From Bacillota bacterium (GTDB lineage Bacteria; Bacillota; Clostridia; Oscillospirales; Acutalibacteraceae): a stretch of DNA of 64,000 bases. The notes beneath the pieces are model-generated. The model did not search any database, was not told the origin of the DNA, and worked only from the letters and a program-made list of their open reading frames with translations. Both the position numbers and the translations under genes were made by a program. Below, one piece after another: positions 52,824-60,845 of this stretch. How positions within the stretch are numbered: position 1 is the first letter of the stretch; every line of letters begins with the position of its first letter. Location: the NCBI GenBank assembly GCA_023412715.1, contig JAEZCC010000003.1, positions 26,368 to 90,367 of the forward strand. The letters run 5' to 3'.

Positions 52824-55346
52824 TCAGGAGGAGCAGACCTCGCAGTCTTCCACTTCCAGGCTCTTGCTCCGGATATAATAAATCGTCTTGACCCCCTGCT
52901 CAAAGGCGAGGAGATACAGATTCAGGATCTGGCGGAACGTGTACGCGTCCGTAATATAGAGGTTCATGCTCTGCGCCTGGTCGATGTGGCGCTGCCGCAC
53001 GCCCGCGGCGCGGACCGACCAAGTCTGGTCGATGTGATATGCGCTTTTGTAATACCAGTAGGTCGCGGCGCCCAGATCCGGCGCGACGCGCGGCATCAGG
53101 CCGTTCTTCTTTTCTTCCAGAAAAAACCGGCTCATAATGGGGTCGAGCCCCGCCGTCGTTCCGGCGATGATGCTGGTGCTGCTGGTCGGGGCAACCGCAA
53201 GCAGCCAGCCGTTGCGCATGCCCTGCGCGGCCACCCTGCGGCGCAGTTCCCGCCACGCCGGGCCGGTGTAGCCCCGCTTTTCAAAATAGGCGCCGGTCTG
53301 CCAGTCGCTGCCCTCGAACAGCTCGTAGCTTCCCTTTTCGGCGGCGTTTTCGCAGCTGGCGCTGATGGCGGCGTAATTGATCTTTTCAAACACCCTGTCC
53401 GCAAAAGCCAGGTGCTCGTCGCTCTCCCACGCGATGCCGTGCCTGGCGAGCATGTGGTGGTAGCCGCTGACGCCCAGGCCGATGGGCCGGTATTTCAGGT
53501 TGTTGACTTTGGCGTAGGGCACGGGGAAAAAGTTCAGGTCGATGACGTTGTCCAGCGCACGCACCGCGCTGCGGGTCAGCTCCCGGATCTCTTCGTCGCT
53601 GTCGACGTCGATACGCCCGAGCGAAAGGCTTGCCAGGTTGCAGACGACAAAATCGCCCGGCTTGGTCACGGTCACGACCACCGTTTCGCCGTCTACCGTC
53701 TTGATCTTCTGCTCCACGTCTTCGATGGCGCCCATGTTCTGAGCGATTTCGGTGCACAGGTTGCTGCAGTAGATAATCCCCTTGTCGCCGTTTGGATTGG
53801 CGCGGTTGACGGCGTCGCGGTTGAACACAAAGGGCGTGCCGGTCTCCACCGCGCTTTTGATCACAAGCCGCACGATCTCTTTGACCGGGACGACGCGCTT
53901 CTGAATTGCTGGGTCGCGGACGCAGTCCCAATACCGCTTTTCCCATTCGTCGCCCCAGTAGTCTTCCAGACAATAGCCCTTGTGCGTCAGAATGTCGTGG
54001 GGGCACATCAGGAACCAGTCGGCGTTCAGATTTTCCCGGGCCATTTTCCAGAACAGATCGGGGTAGCATACCGCCGGGAACACGTCGTGCGCCTTCATGC
54101 GCTCGTCGCCGTTATTGGTGCGCAGAGCCAGAAACTCCGGCAGATCCCGATGCCAGGCGTCCAGATACACCGCGACGGCGCCCTGCCGCACGCCGAGCTG
54201 ATCCACGGCGACGGCGGTGTCGTTGGCAAGGCGGATCCAGCGGATCACGCCGCCCGCCGCTCCCTCAAAGCCGCGGATGGGGCTGTTCCGTGCGCGTACC
54301 TTGCCGAAATACAGGCCCATGCCTCCGCCGTATTTGCTTACCTGCGCGAAATTGTCGATGCTGCGGTAAATGCCGATCAAACTGTCCGGCACGGTATCGA
54401 TAAAGCAGGAAGAAAGCTGATGGAAGGGCTTGCGCGCGTTGGCAAGGGTGGGGGTCGCCATCGTCACCTTCAGCGTGCTCAGCATGTCGTAGAACCGGCG
54501 GACCCACACAAGGCGGTCCGTCTTTTCCGGCATGGCCAGGTGCAGCGCAATGCCGAGGAACATCTCCTGAGGCGTTTCGAGGGGAAGGTTCCCGTGGCTG
54601 CAGATGACGTACCGCTTCAGCAGAAGGCCCAGCCCGGAATAGGTCAGCAGTTTGTCGCGGGAATCGTCGAGGAATTCCGCGGCGGCCTCGATTTCCGCCC
54701 GGGGGTAATTTTCCAGAATATATTTTCCGTACAGGCCGCGTTCCGTGAGAAAGCGGAGCTTATCGTAAAATCCGTTTAAATGGTACGGCTCCAGCGCGGA
54801 GGCCAGATTTTGGGTGAACTGCAGCATCAGCAGGCGCGCGGCCGCAAATTCCCACAAAGGAGCCTGCTGGGTCGTCAGTTCCTCTGCGGCCTGAATCAGC
54901 ATCTCCATCTTTTCATTCTGGGACATGCCGTCTTTCAGAAACGAAAGGAACCTTTCCTCCAGGCGGTCCAGCCCATAGCTTTGGGCCGGAAAATCGCGCT
55001 GAATGCCGGCCAAAACGTCTTCCATCGCTTCTGCGTCCCGGAACTGCCCGGCAATCCGGCGGCGCAGCCCGCGCAGGCGCGTGTGCTCGCTGCGGTAAAG
55101 GATATAGCTCTTGCTTTGCTGGTAGAAGCCCTGTTCCATGAGGGTCTGCTCCACGAGATCCTGAATCGTTTCGACCTGCACATCTCCCGGCAGAGCCTTT
55201 ATCTTGCTTTCTACAGACTGTGTGATGCTCTTTAAGGCATCTTCCGGCGCAGTTCCGTCCACGCTGAGAAATGCCTTGCGCACGGCCTGTGTTATTTTTT
55301 CCGGCTGGTAGCCTTGCCTTCGCCCGTCACGCTTTATAATCTCCAT
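52824..55346 (-). CDS. nrdA: Class I ribonucleotide reductase, large subunit
   Basis: The 840-residue catalytic subunit has an ATP-cone at residues 1-90 (IIKRDGRRQGYQPEKITQAV) for dATP control, active-site Cys in QLSSCFIDTVPDS near 310, NLCTEI (Asn-Cys-Glu triad) near 540, VAPTSSTSIIAGTTAG near 730, radical-path Tyr pair in TIYYIRS near 823 and C-terminal redox CEVCSS. It turns ribonucleoside diphosphates into deoxy forms. First gene of nrdAB, lying inside the sigK element. Confidence 0.92.
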   Translation of the reverse strand: MEIIKRDGRRQGYQPEKITQAVRKAFLSVDGTAPEDALKSITQSVESKIKALPGDVQVETIQDLVEQTLMEQGFYQQSKSYILYRSEHTRLRGLRRRIAGQFRDAEAMEDVLAGIQRDFPAQSYGLDRLEERFLSFLKDGMSQNEKMEMLIQAAEELTTQQAPLWEFAAARLLMLQFTQNLASALEPYHLNGFYDKLRFLTERGLYGKYILENYPRAEIEAAAEFLDDSRDKLLTYSGLGLLLKRYVICSHGNLPLETPQEMFLGIALHLAMPEKTDRLVWVRRFYDMLSTLKVTMATPTLANARKPFHQLSSCFIDTVPDSLIGIYRSIDNFAQVSKYGGGMGLYFGKVRARNSPIRGFEGAAGGVIRWIRLANDTAVAVDQLGVRQGAVAVYLDAWHRDLPEFLALRTNNGDERMKAHDVFPAVCYPDLFWKMARENLNADWFLMCPHDILTHKGYCLEDYWGDEWEKRYWDCVRDPAIQKRVVPVKEIVRLVIKSAVETGTPFVFNRDAVNRANPNGDKGIIYCSNLCTEIAQNMGAIEDVEQKIKTVDGETVVVTVTKPGDFVVCNLASLSLGRIDVDSDEEIRELTRSAVRALDNVIDLNFFPVPYAKVNNLKYRPIGLGVSGYHHMLARHGIAWESDEHLAFADRVFEKINYAAISASCENAAEKGSYELFEGSDWQTGAYFEKRGYTGPAWRELRRRVAAQGMRNGWLLAVAPTSSTSIIAGTTAGLDPIMSRFFLEEKKNGLMPRVAPDLGAATYWYYKSAYHIDQTWSVRAAGVRQRHIDQAQSMNLYITDAYTFRQILNLYLLAFEQGVKTIYYIRSKSLEVEDCEVCSS

Positions 55347-55378
55347 GTTTTTCCCCTGCCAATTGTGTTGTTTTCACT

Positions 55379-55407
55379 ATAATAGCACAACATGCAGTAT
55401 TAATCAA
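55379..55407 (-). promoter_or_regulatory. nrdAB promoter
   Basis: TTGATT (55407-55402), 17 bases, TATTAT (55384-55379) on the minus strand. I found no clear NrdR box. Confidence 0.55.
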
Positions 55408-55409
55408 GC

Positions 55410-55727
55410 CATATCGCTTCCACAGTCCCCCACGCGGGAGGATCGGTTTCTTCGGGGCGCGGTTCGACGCCCGGCGGGCGGCCGCCGGCCGCATTCCGAT
55501 CTTCATCATGCTCTTTTGAAAAAAAGCGAACAGGAAAGCACGCCAAAATATTTTGTGTAAAAAGGATCCGCCCTGATTTCCAAAATAAAAACGAAAGCGA
55601 AGATTACAGAAAAAAGATAGATTCAGGGAAAAACGCAAACCGGCCGGTTTGTAAAATTGGGGAAAAACAGTCCGGGACGGTTTGTGGAATCCTGGCATAT
55701 AAAAAATTATCCGTCAAAGCAAAGAAA
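55410..55727. other. Gap upstream of nrdA without recognised gene
   Basis: The left part is GC-rich and repetitive in CCGG, the right part A-rich. No frame with a ribosome site or family motif, and no riboswitch pattern, was seen. Confidence 0.4.
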
Positions 55728-55758
55728 TGATATAATCTCCCAATAAATGTGGTATAAT
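55728..55758 (+). promoter_or_regulatory. Two tandem extended -10 promoters
   Basis: TGA-TATAAT (55728-55736) and TGG-TATAAT (55750-55758) are both TGn-extended -10 boxes with weak -35 regions, ahead of the small coiled-coil gene. Confidence 0.5.
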
Positions 55759-55796
55759 CTTCTTTGAAATACGAAATTTTATTAGGAGGGCTACTT

Positions 55797-56021
55797 ATGC
55801 CGCGTGGAAGAAAGAAAGCGACCCCTGAATCTCTTGAACAGCAAATCAACGCTCTCGACGCAGAGATTGAATCTTACCAGAAGAAAATCCGTGAGGCAAA
55901 AGATAAAAGGAAAGAGCTTTCGGAACAGAAAAAGAAACAGGAATTGGAAATCCTATATTCCACGATCCAGAACAGCGGGAAATCCGTCGGCGAGGTCCTT
56001 CAGCTTTTAAAGGACAAATAG
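55797..56021 (+). CDS. Small basic coiled-coil protein, element-encoded
   Basis: The 74-residue protein has an AT-hook-like basic start (MPRGRKKATPE), a long charged coiled coil (residues 12-50, many Glu/Lys) and a C-terminal helix ending SVGEVLQLLKDK. GGAGG lies 8 bases before ATG 55797. The build resembles DUF4315-like small proteins of mobile elements in Clostridia, but I am not certain of the family. It could be a DNA-binding accessory of the element, such as an excision or expression factor. Confidence 0.6.
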   Translation: MPRGRKKATPESLEQQINALDAEIESYQKKIREAKDKRKELSEQKKKQELEILYSTIQNSGKSVGEVLQLLKDK

Positions 56022-56042
56022 ACCGGAAGCACTCTGTTGTGA

Positions 56043-56087
56043 TAAAAGGGAGCAACCATAAATCGGTTGTTCCCTTTTATTCTTTTT
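56043..56087 (+). terminator. Terminator of the coiled-coil gene
   Basis: AAAAGGGAGCAACC pairs with GGTTGTTCCCTTTT (one G-U) and is followed by ATTCTTTTT. Confidence 0.8.
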
Positions 56088-56089
56088 GA

Positions 56090-56474
56090 TTGAATCCGGC
56101 CGATGCGTCATCCCGCCTGCAGCGGCTTTGGCTGCCAAAGAGCGATTTCAGGCTTTTCTGCATGTATCTTTTGACTGCTGCCACGGCGATATTCCGATTT
56201 TTCAAATTTGATACAAATGTTTTACCAGCCCAAAAGCAAATTCTATGCGATCTCTTTCTCTTGTTCTACTTTAAGCATTTACCATAAAGAGATACGCGTG
56301 TAATATAGCTTATTTTATTCTAACTCGCGATTCAAAATAATCTCGGTATCAAAAATGTCTTCTCAATTGACCGAATCAGAAAAATCACAAAAATACAAAC
56401 CGGGCATATCATGGTAGAGTTCGACAATGCAAAGTATCCTCGAGAAATGAGGTGAAAAATATGAAAAAATAATT
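56090..56474. other. AT-rich gap without recognised gene
   Basis: No convincing coding region. A 14-codon frame (ATG 56411) and a three-codon ATG-AAA-AAA-TAA (56461-56472) behind AGGTGA precede the terminator at 56475. This may be a remnant or a leader. Confidence 0.35.
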
Positions 56475-56507
56475 GGCGGGCCCTGCCAAACAGGGCCCGC
56501 CGCTTTT
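56475..56507 (+). terminator. Strong hairpin terminator
   Basis: GGCGGGCCCTG (56475-56485) pairs with CAGGGCCCGCC (56491-56501), then GCTTTTTG. Confidence 0.75.
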
Positions 56508-56772
56508 TGAGGGTGTGCCCGGCCGGAAAATACGGCGACACCCAGCCTCTCTCTTATTTTATACATCCAGTCTAATATATCCAGTATATGAGATCCAATA
56601 TATATTTCAATCCACGCCGCGCTCCCGGCATCCAGGCACGGGCCAGACTATGCTGCACGGCATGAAAGTGTCACTGCACGCCTATCGGAACCTCTATATC
56701 TGAAAGATGGACGGAATCACATTAATGGAATCTGCGATTGCAGGATTCAAAAATATCCATTTTTAAATGCCA

Positions 56773-56799
56773 CGGGCAGCCTGTCTGCCCGCATTTTTT
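56773..56799 (+). terminator. Hairpin terminator before the recombinase module
   Basis: CGGGCAG (56773-56779) pairs with CTGCCCG (56785-56791), followed by CATTTTTTA. It would insulate the recombinase genes from upstream transcription. Confidence 0.6.
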
Positions 56800-56835
56800 A
56801 CCCCCGCTGGCCATAGATTTTAGGGGGTGATAGAT

Positions 56836-57030
56836 TTGGAAAGCGCACAAAGGGAATTGCTGTCTGTCCTGCTGAAACGTGTCTTTTCGCTTGGCCTGAT
56901 CCCGGAGGCGACCTATCTGTCCGCCCGGAACGCAGTCGCTTCCACAATAAACCTGCCCGAGCTGCTGTGGGATCCCGTGCGCCCGGCAAAGGGGGCGGGC
57001 CCGGATGGAAGTGCGCAAAATCCGGGCTGA
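56836..57030 (+). CDS. Small protein upstream of the recombinase
   Basis: The 64-residue protein begins at TTG 56836, after AGGGGGTGAT (in-frame GTG 56827 overlaps that site). The sequence ELLSVLLKRVFSLGLIPEATYLSARN resembles the short helix-turn-helix of SHOCT-like proteins often encoded directly before serine recombinases. It overlaps the recombinase gene by 26 bases, so the two are probably translated together. Its function in site choice or direction of recombination is only a guess. Confidence 0.55.
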   Translation: MESAQRELLSVLLKRVFSLGLIPEATYLSARNAVASTINLPELLWDPVRPAKGAGPDGSAQNPG

Positions 57031-58636
57031 GATGCGGATGGGGCGGTCGATTTTCGATTTCCCGCTGCGGGTTACCTTCTACGCGAGGGTGTCGACCGAG
57101 AAATACGAACAGCTCAACAGCCTCGAAAACCAAGTGCAGTATTACACGGAGCTGATAAAAAGTAAAGCGAACTGGACCTACGTCGAAGGTTATGTCGACG
57201 AGGGGATCAGCGGAACAAGCACAAAAAAGCGGGATAGTTTCAATCGGATGATTGCGGATGCCAAAGCCGGACGCTTTGACTTCATCATCACGAAAGAAAT
57301 ATCCCGCTTTTCCCGCAGTACGCTGGACAGCATCAAATATACGCAGGAACTCCTAGAACACAACGTGGGGGTCCTGTTCCAGAACGACAACATCAACACC
57401 CTGGACACCGACAGCGAATTCCGGCTGGTGGTCATGGCCGGCGTGGCGCAGGACGAGGTGCGCAAGCTCTCGGAACGGCTCAAATTCGGCTTCCGGCAAT
57501 CCATTAAAAACGGGCGGGTGCTGGGCAACGACAAGCTCTGGGGCTACGATAAAAAGGATTGCAGACTGACCGTCAACGAAGAAGAGGCCGAGGTGGTCCG
57601 CCTGATTTTCGACCTCTACGCCAACCAGAAATTAGGCATCCGCCGCCTCTCCCAGAAGCTCTGCGATATGGGTTATACCAGCCGGAAGGGCAACGCGTTC
57701 AACGTCCTGACCATCCGGCATATTCTGACGAACCCGAAATACAAGGGCTGGTACTGCGGCAACAAATCCCAATCGCTGGATTACCGGAGCAAAAGGAAAA
57801 TCGTTCTCGGTGAGGACGAATGGGTCACCTACCCCGACCCGGAAATCCCCGCCATCGTGCCGGAAGAGCTGTGGGATCGGGCCAACGCCTTGTACAAATC
57901 CCGCAGCAAGCAGATGATGTCCCACCAAAGCGCCGCCGAATTTCATAACCGCTATGCCTACAGCGGCAAGATCCTCTGTGAGGAGCACGGAACCAGCTTT
58001 CATCGGCAGCTGCTGAAGAGCTCCAAGGGCGGCAGAGAGGTCTGGCAATGCCGGGTCTACCGCCAACGGGGACGGGCGGCCTGCTCCGCGCCGGAGCTGC
58101 GGACGACGGAGCTCGATGCAATCATGGCGAAAATCTTCTCGCAGATGGCTCGGGACAAAAAAGCCATCATCGACGCGTTGATCTCCCTCCTCCGCAGCGT
58201 GCCGGAGGAACATAACTATGAACACGACAGGCAGAAGCTGGAGGCGGAGATCGCGCGGGTTCGGGCAAAAAAAGACCGCCTGCTGGAAATCAGCATGGCG
58301 GGAGGCATCAGCATCTCAGAATTCAAGGATCGGAACGATGGTTTCAACGGGCAGATTCAGGAGATTGAACGGAAACTGGAACTTCTGAAGCAGGAGCAGG
58401 CGAAAACCGCCGCCATCGCGGAGAATCTGGAACAAATAAAGGCCGCCCTCCGGCGGGAGCTTACCTTTGCCGACGGCATCGACTCCGAACTGGTGACGAC
58501 CATTCTGGAGCATATCGTAGTGAAAAAAGACAGTACAAAAAAGAACATCCACCTGGAAATCCACCTGAAACCGGGCGGGACGCGGGACGTTCTGTTTACG
58601 CGGGAAAAATCGTCCTTTCGCTTGCTCCGTTTTTGA
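57005..58636 (+). CDS. spoIVCA: Large serine recombinase, SpoIVCA-like
   Basis: The 543-residue site-specific recombinase has a resolvase domain with catalytic Ser in FYARVST near residue 30, EGYVDEGISGTSTKKRDSFNRMI near 60 and ITKEISRFSRS near 97. The recombinase domain (WGYDKKDCRLTVNEEEAEVV) is near 180-270, the zinc ribbon CEEHGTSFH...CRVYRQRGRAAC near 325-360 and a coiled coil near 400-480. Its final codons and stop (58634-58636) run through the right att core into sigK sequence. It should cut sigK junctions and excise the element, normally only in the mother cell. Confidence 0.92.
   Translation: MEVRKIRAEMRMGRSIFDFPLRVTFYARVSTEKYEQLNSLENQVQYYTELIKSKANWTYVEGYVDEGISGTSTKKRDSFNRMIADAKAGRFDFIITKEISRFSRSTLDSIKYTQELLEHNVGVLFQNDNINTLDTDSEFRLVVMAGVAQDEVRKLSERLKFGFRQSIKNGRVLGNDKLWGYDKKDCRLTVNEEEAEVVRLIFDLYANQKLGIRRLSQKLCDMGYTSRKGNAFNVLTIRHILTNPKYKGWYCGNKSQSLDYRSKRKIVLGEDEWVTYPDPEIPAIVPEELWDRANALYKSRSKQMMSHQSAAEFHNRYAYSGKILCEEHGTSFHRQLLKSSKGGREVWQCRVYRQRGRAACSAPELRTTELDAIMAKIFSQMARDKKAIIDALISLLRSVPEEHNYEHDRQKLEAEIARVRAKKDRLLEISMAGGISISEFKDRNDGFNGQIQEIERKLELLKQEQAKTAAIAENLEQIKAALRRELTFADGIDSELVTTILEHIVVKKDSTKKNIHLEIHLKPGGTRDVLFTREKSSFRLLRF
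58614..58634. other. Right junction (att site) of the sigK element
   Basis: Arm CCTTTCGCTTGCTCCGTT (58614-58631) overlaps the T5 core (58630-58634). It is the inverse of the left arm with one mismatch. Beyond it begins the sigK 5' part. Confidence 0.85.
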
Positions 58637-58829
58637 TGATATGAGCGACCAGGCGCAGATTATGCTCAATCAGCTTTGCTTTGGCAGCCTTGTCGCCATG
58701 CTTCATCTTTTCCAGACACTCCTGCTCTTCCTGGGCATTGAGCGGCCTGGGGAAAGAACCGGAGCCCGTCACATGGAGCACGAAAAAAATCAGACCTGAA
58801 AGCGCAACGCCAAGCACAGCACCCAACAT
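58632..58829 (-). CDS. sigK: sigK, 5' part with pro-sequence, separated by skin-like element
   Basis: This part encodes the first 66 residues of pro-sigma-K: a hydrophobic pro-segment (MLGAVLGVALSGLIFFVLHV), the processing region SFPRPLNAQEEQECLEKM, and LIEHNLRLVAHIIK of region 2.1. ATG 58829 is 8 bases after GGGGAGGGG. An upstream TTG (58856) lacks such a site. Without excision the frame runs through the core into NGASERTIFPA and stops at 58596. The similarity to B. subtilis (AFPQPL...LIEHNLRLVAHIVKKF) is clear. The hydrophobic pro-segment implies membrane-linked processing by a SpoIVFB-like protease. Confidence 0.92.
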
Positions 58830-58864
58830 GAAAAGATTCCCCTCCCCGAGCGTCAAATATTAGC

Positions 58865-58872
58865 AGTATATG
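58865..58872 (-). promoter_or_regulatory. SigE-like -10 box upstream of sigK
   Basis: CATATACT on the minus strand differs at one position from the sigma-E -10 consensus CATACAnT and lies about 35 bases before ATG 58829. The -35 is unclear. Transcription by sigma-E would fit known sigK control. Confidence 0.4.
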
Positions 58873-58951
58873 CCCAGGGGGAATTTTTGTTGCAAGTCCT
58901 TCCGCGCCGGCGCGCTTTCTTATGCAAAAAATCGGGCAGCCGCGGCAGGCG

Positions 58952-59836
58952 TTACAGGATGCACTGAACGGTGCTTTTTTCAAGAAGCTCGATGGGGTGA
59001 TACGAGAGTTTTGACTTGCGCAGGCCGGCGTCGCCCACGTCCTCTTCCCTGTTGACGAACTCTGCGCCGCCGGCGAAATGCCTGACGAATTCCTGCACGA
59101 TAACCTGGTAGACGCCCTGGTAGCGGATATCCGCCTTTTCAATATGGACAAAAAGCGTGTCGCGCACGCGCTCGCCGATCGAAATGGCGGCGATGCTGCC
59201 GTCCACCTCAAGAAAGCCCCCGAACATGCCGTACCGGTCGAAGCACTCCAGCACCTCCGCCGTTTTGAGGGCTTCTTCTTTGGCAAAGGGGCTGTCCTTC
59301 TGGTACTGCGCCGTAAAATCCTGGTAAAAAGCACGGACGCGCCCGATGTTTTCTTCCGTGATGCTGCGAAACGCATAGTCCGGGTACATGCGCTGGAACC
59401 GGTGGATGTGGTTGCGCTGGCCGTCGTATTTTTTGCCGGAAAAATCAGCGAGGTCCGTCGCCCGGTAAAGATAGTCGAACCAGTCGCGGCTCGGGGTGAT
59501 CCGGGCGTTCGGATACCTCTGCTGCAAGAGGGGAAGCTCCTCGCGTGGGACGGTGCAGAAAATCAGCGGGATGCCGTGCCCGGCGCAGTACTGCTCGACC
59601 TGCTCGACCGCTCCTTTCGGGTCCCTGCCCAAAGGGACGGTGAACGCGGTGACCCCGCCGAAATATTTCACCTGAAAAACCAGCGTGTCGTTAAAAACGG
59701 CATACTGGCTGTGAAAAAAGTCCCGCCACATAAAGATCCCGCCGATGGAATAATCGCAGATTCTCGTGTTCTGCATGGCGAGATACGGCCCGACGGTTGG
59801 AACGTCGGATAATTTAAGCTCCGTAAATTTCAGCAT
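58952..59836 (-). CDS. DUF2156 / MprF C-terminal-like protein
   Basis: The 294-residue protein is related to the lysyl-phosphatidylglycerol synthase catalytic domain (tandem GNAT fold). Visible are FTELKLSDVPTVGPYL, YSIGGIFMWRD near residue 35, KKYDGQRNHIHRFQRMYPDY near 140, AAISIGERV near 220, and YQVIVQEFVRHF plus VNREEDVGDAGLRKSKLSYHP near 255-285. Members probably use aminoacyl-tRNA or acyl donors. Function here is unknown. ATG 59836 has only a weak ribosome site. It lies next to sigK. Confidence 0.78.
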   Translation of the reverse strand: MLKFTELKLSDVPTVGPYLAMQNTRICDYSIGGIFMWRDFFHSQYAVFNDTLVFQVKYFGGVTAFTVPLGRDPKGAVEQVEQYCAGHGIPLIFCTVPREELPLLQQRYPNARITPSRDWFDYLYRATDLADFSGKKYDGQRNHIHRFQRMYPDYAFRSITEENIGRVRAFYQDFTAQYQKDSPFAKEEALKTAEVLECFDRYGMFGGFLEVDGSIAAISIGERVRDTLFVHIEKADIRYQGVYQVIVQEFVRHFAGGAEFVNREEDVGDAGLRKSKLSYHPIELLEKSTVQCIL

Positions 59837-59987
59837 AAAAAGATAAATTCCCTGTCTCCCGAAAATATAATTTGCACACGGAAATACCGGTGCGGGAAAC
59901 TCCCGCGCCGCCCTTCTCCGCAAACATGCCATATAGTATAGGCGTTTTGCCGCCAAAAATCAATGCCGGCGGGAACGCACACGCCCG

Positions 59988-60845
59988 TCACGCGTCTGTG
60001 CCGGCTTCCCCGCCGGGAACGCCGTAGGAATCCAGAAAGCTGTGGCGGCCGAGGGAATCCCGGTAGCCCGTAACCGCCTCAAGGTTCACGTTTGCGACGC
60101 TGTGGAAGATATTTTTGTCGATATTTGGGTCGGTCCGGCGCAGCGTCTGGAGCAGCGCCTTGACCTCCTGCCGTTTCGAGACGGTGCCGCTGCCTTCGCG
60201 CGCGCAGTTTTCGGTGAAACGGCAGGCGCAGCGCAGGAACCGCAGGCCGTTGTAATCGCGCCAGGCGACGACGTCGCGCTCCCTGACAAGGTACAGCGGG
60301 CGGATCAGCTCCATGCCCGGGTGGTTCGTGCTGCACAGCTTCGGCATCATGGTCCTGACCTCCGCCCCGTACAGCATGCTCAGCAGGATTGTCTCGATCA
60401 CGTCGTCAAAATGATGCCCGAGGGCGATTTTATTGCAGCCGAGCTCCGCAGCAAATTTGTAGAGGCAGCCGCGGCGCATCTTTGCACAGAGGTAGCACGG
60501 CGTGCGATCCGTCCCGGCGACGATATCGAAAATCTTCGTGTCGAAAACATGCACGGGCAGACCGAGCAGCCCGGCGTTTTCAAGGATCAGGCGCCTGTTT
60601 TCCGGGCTGTAGCCCGGGTCCATGACGACATATTCCACATGGAAGGGAAAATCGCTGTATTTCTGAAGCCGGCGCATGCACATGGCCGTAAGGGTGGAAT
60701 CTTTTCCGCCGGAGATGCAGACGGCCACGCGGTCGCCTTCGGAAAGGAGGCGGTAACGCTTCACGGCGTTCAGGAACGGCAGCCAGATCTGCCGGCGGTA
60801 TTTTTTCACGATGCTCCGCTCCGCCTGTTCCTCTTTCGGGCCCAT
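59988..60845 (-). CDS. PP-loop ATPase of the TtcA/TilS-like group
   Basis: The 285-residue tRNA-modification-type enzyme has ATP pyrophosphatase loop VCISGGKDSTLTA near residue 43, CYLCAKMRRG near 118 (the CXXC that holds an iron-sulfur cluster in TtcA), and GHHFDDVIET near 145. A later Cys pair, CACRFTENC, is near 208. The likely role is 2-thiolation of a tRNA base. AGAGGA lies before ATG 60845. Confidence 0.8.
   Translation of the reverse strand: MGPKEEQAERSIVKKYRRQIWLPFLNAVKRYRLLSEGDRVAVCISGGKDSTLTAMCMRRLQKYSDFPFHVEYVVMDPGYSPENRRLILENAGLLGLPVHVFDTKIFDIVAGTDRTPCYLCAKMRRGCLYKFAAELGCNKIALGHHFDDVIETILLSMLYGAEVRTMMPKLCSTNHPGMELIRPLYLVRERDVVAWRDYNGLRFLRCACRFTENCAREGSGTVSKRQEVKALLQTLRRTDPNIDKNIFHSVANVNLEAVTGYRDSLGRHSFLDSYGVPGGEAGTDA

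Larger units (their letters stand above)
37777..58631. mobile_element. skin-like sigK intervening element, about 20.9 kb
   Basis: The element splits sigK between its first 66 and last 162 codons. It has a SpoIVCA-type serine recombinase at its right end, and a T-run core with inverted 18-bp arms at both ends. The two junctions are in the same orientation, so recombination would excise a circle of about 20,855 bp (exact cut within the T-run unknown). It carries no recognisable phage structural genes. Cargo: acyltransferase/GT8 operon, YesMN, dextran utilisation, nrdAB and a small coiled-coil protein. Known skin elements of Bacillus and Clostridioides share the sigK target and recombinase type; this cargo set is not one I know from them. 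Confidence 0.9.

Noticed and set aside
55370..55400. NrdR box before nrdA
   Set aside because: CACTATAATAGCAC near the -10 only half-matches the palindromic NrdR consensus, and no second box at the usual spacing is seen.
37777..58631. Reading the interval as a prophage or integrative conjugative element
   Set aside because: No capsid, tail, terminase, relaxase or type IV secretion genes are visible. The sigK halves and junction arms give a more specific explanation.
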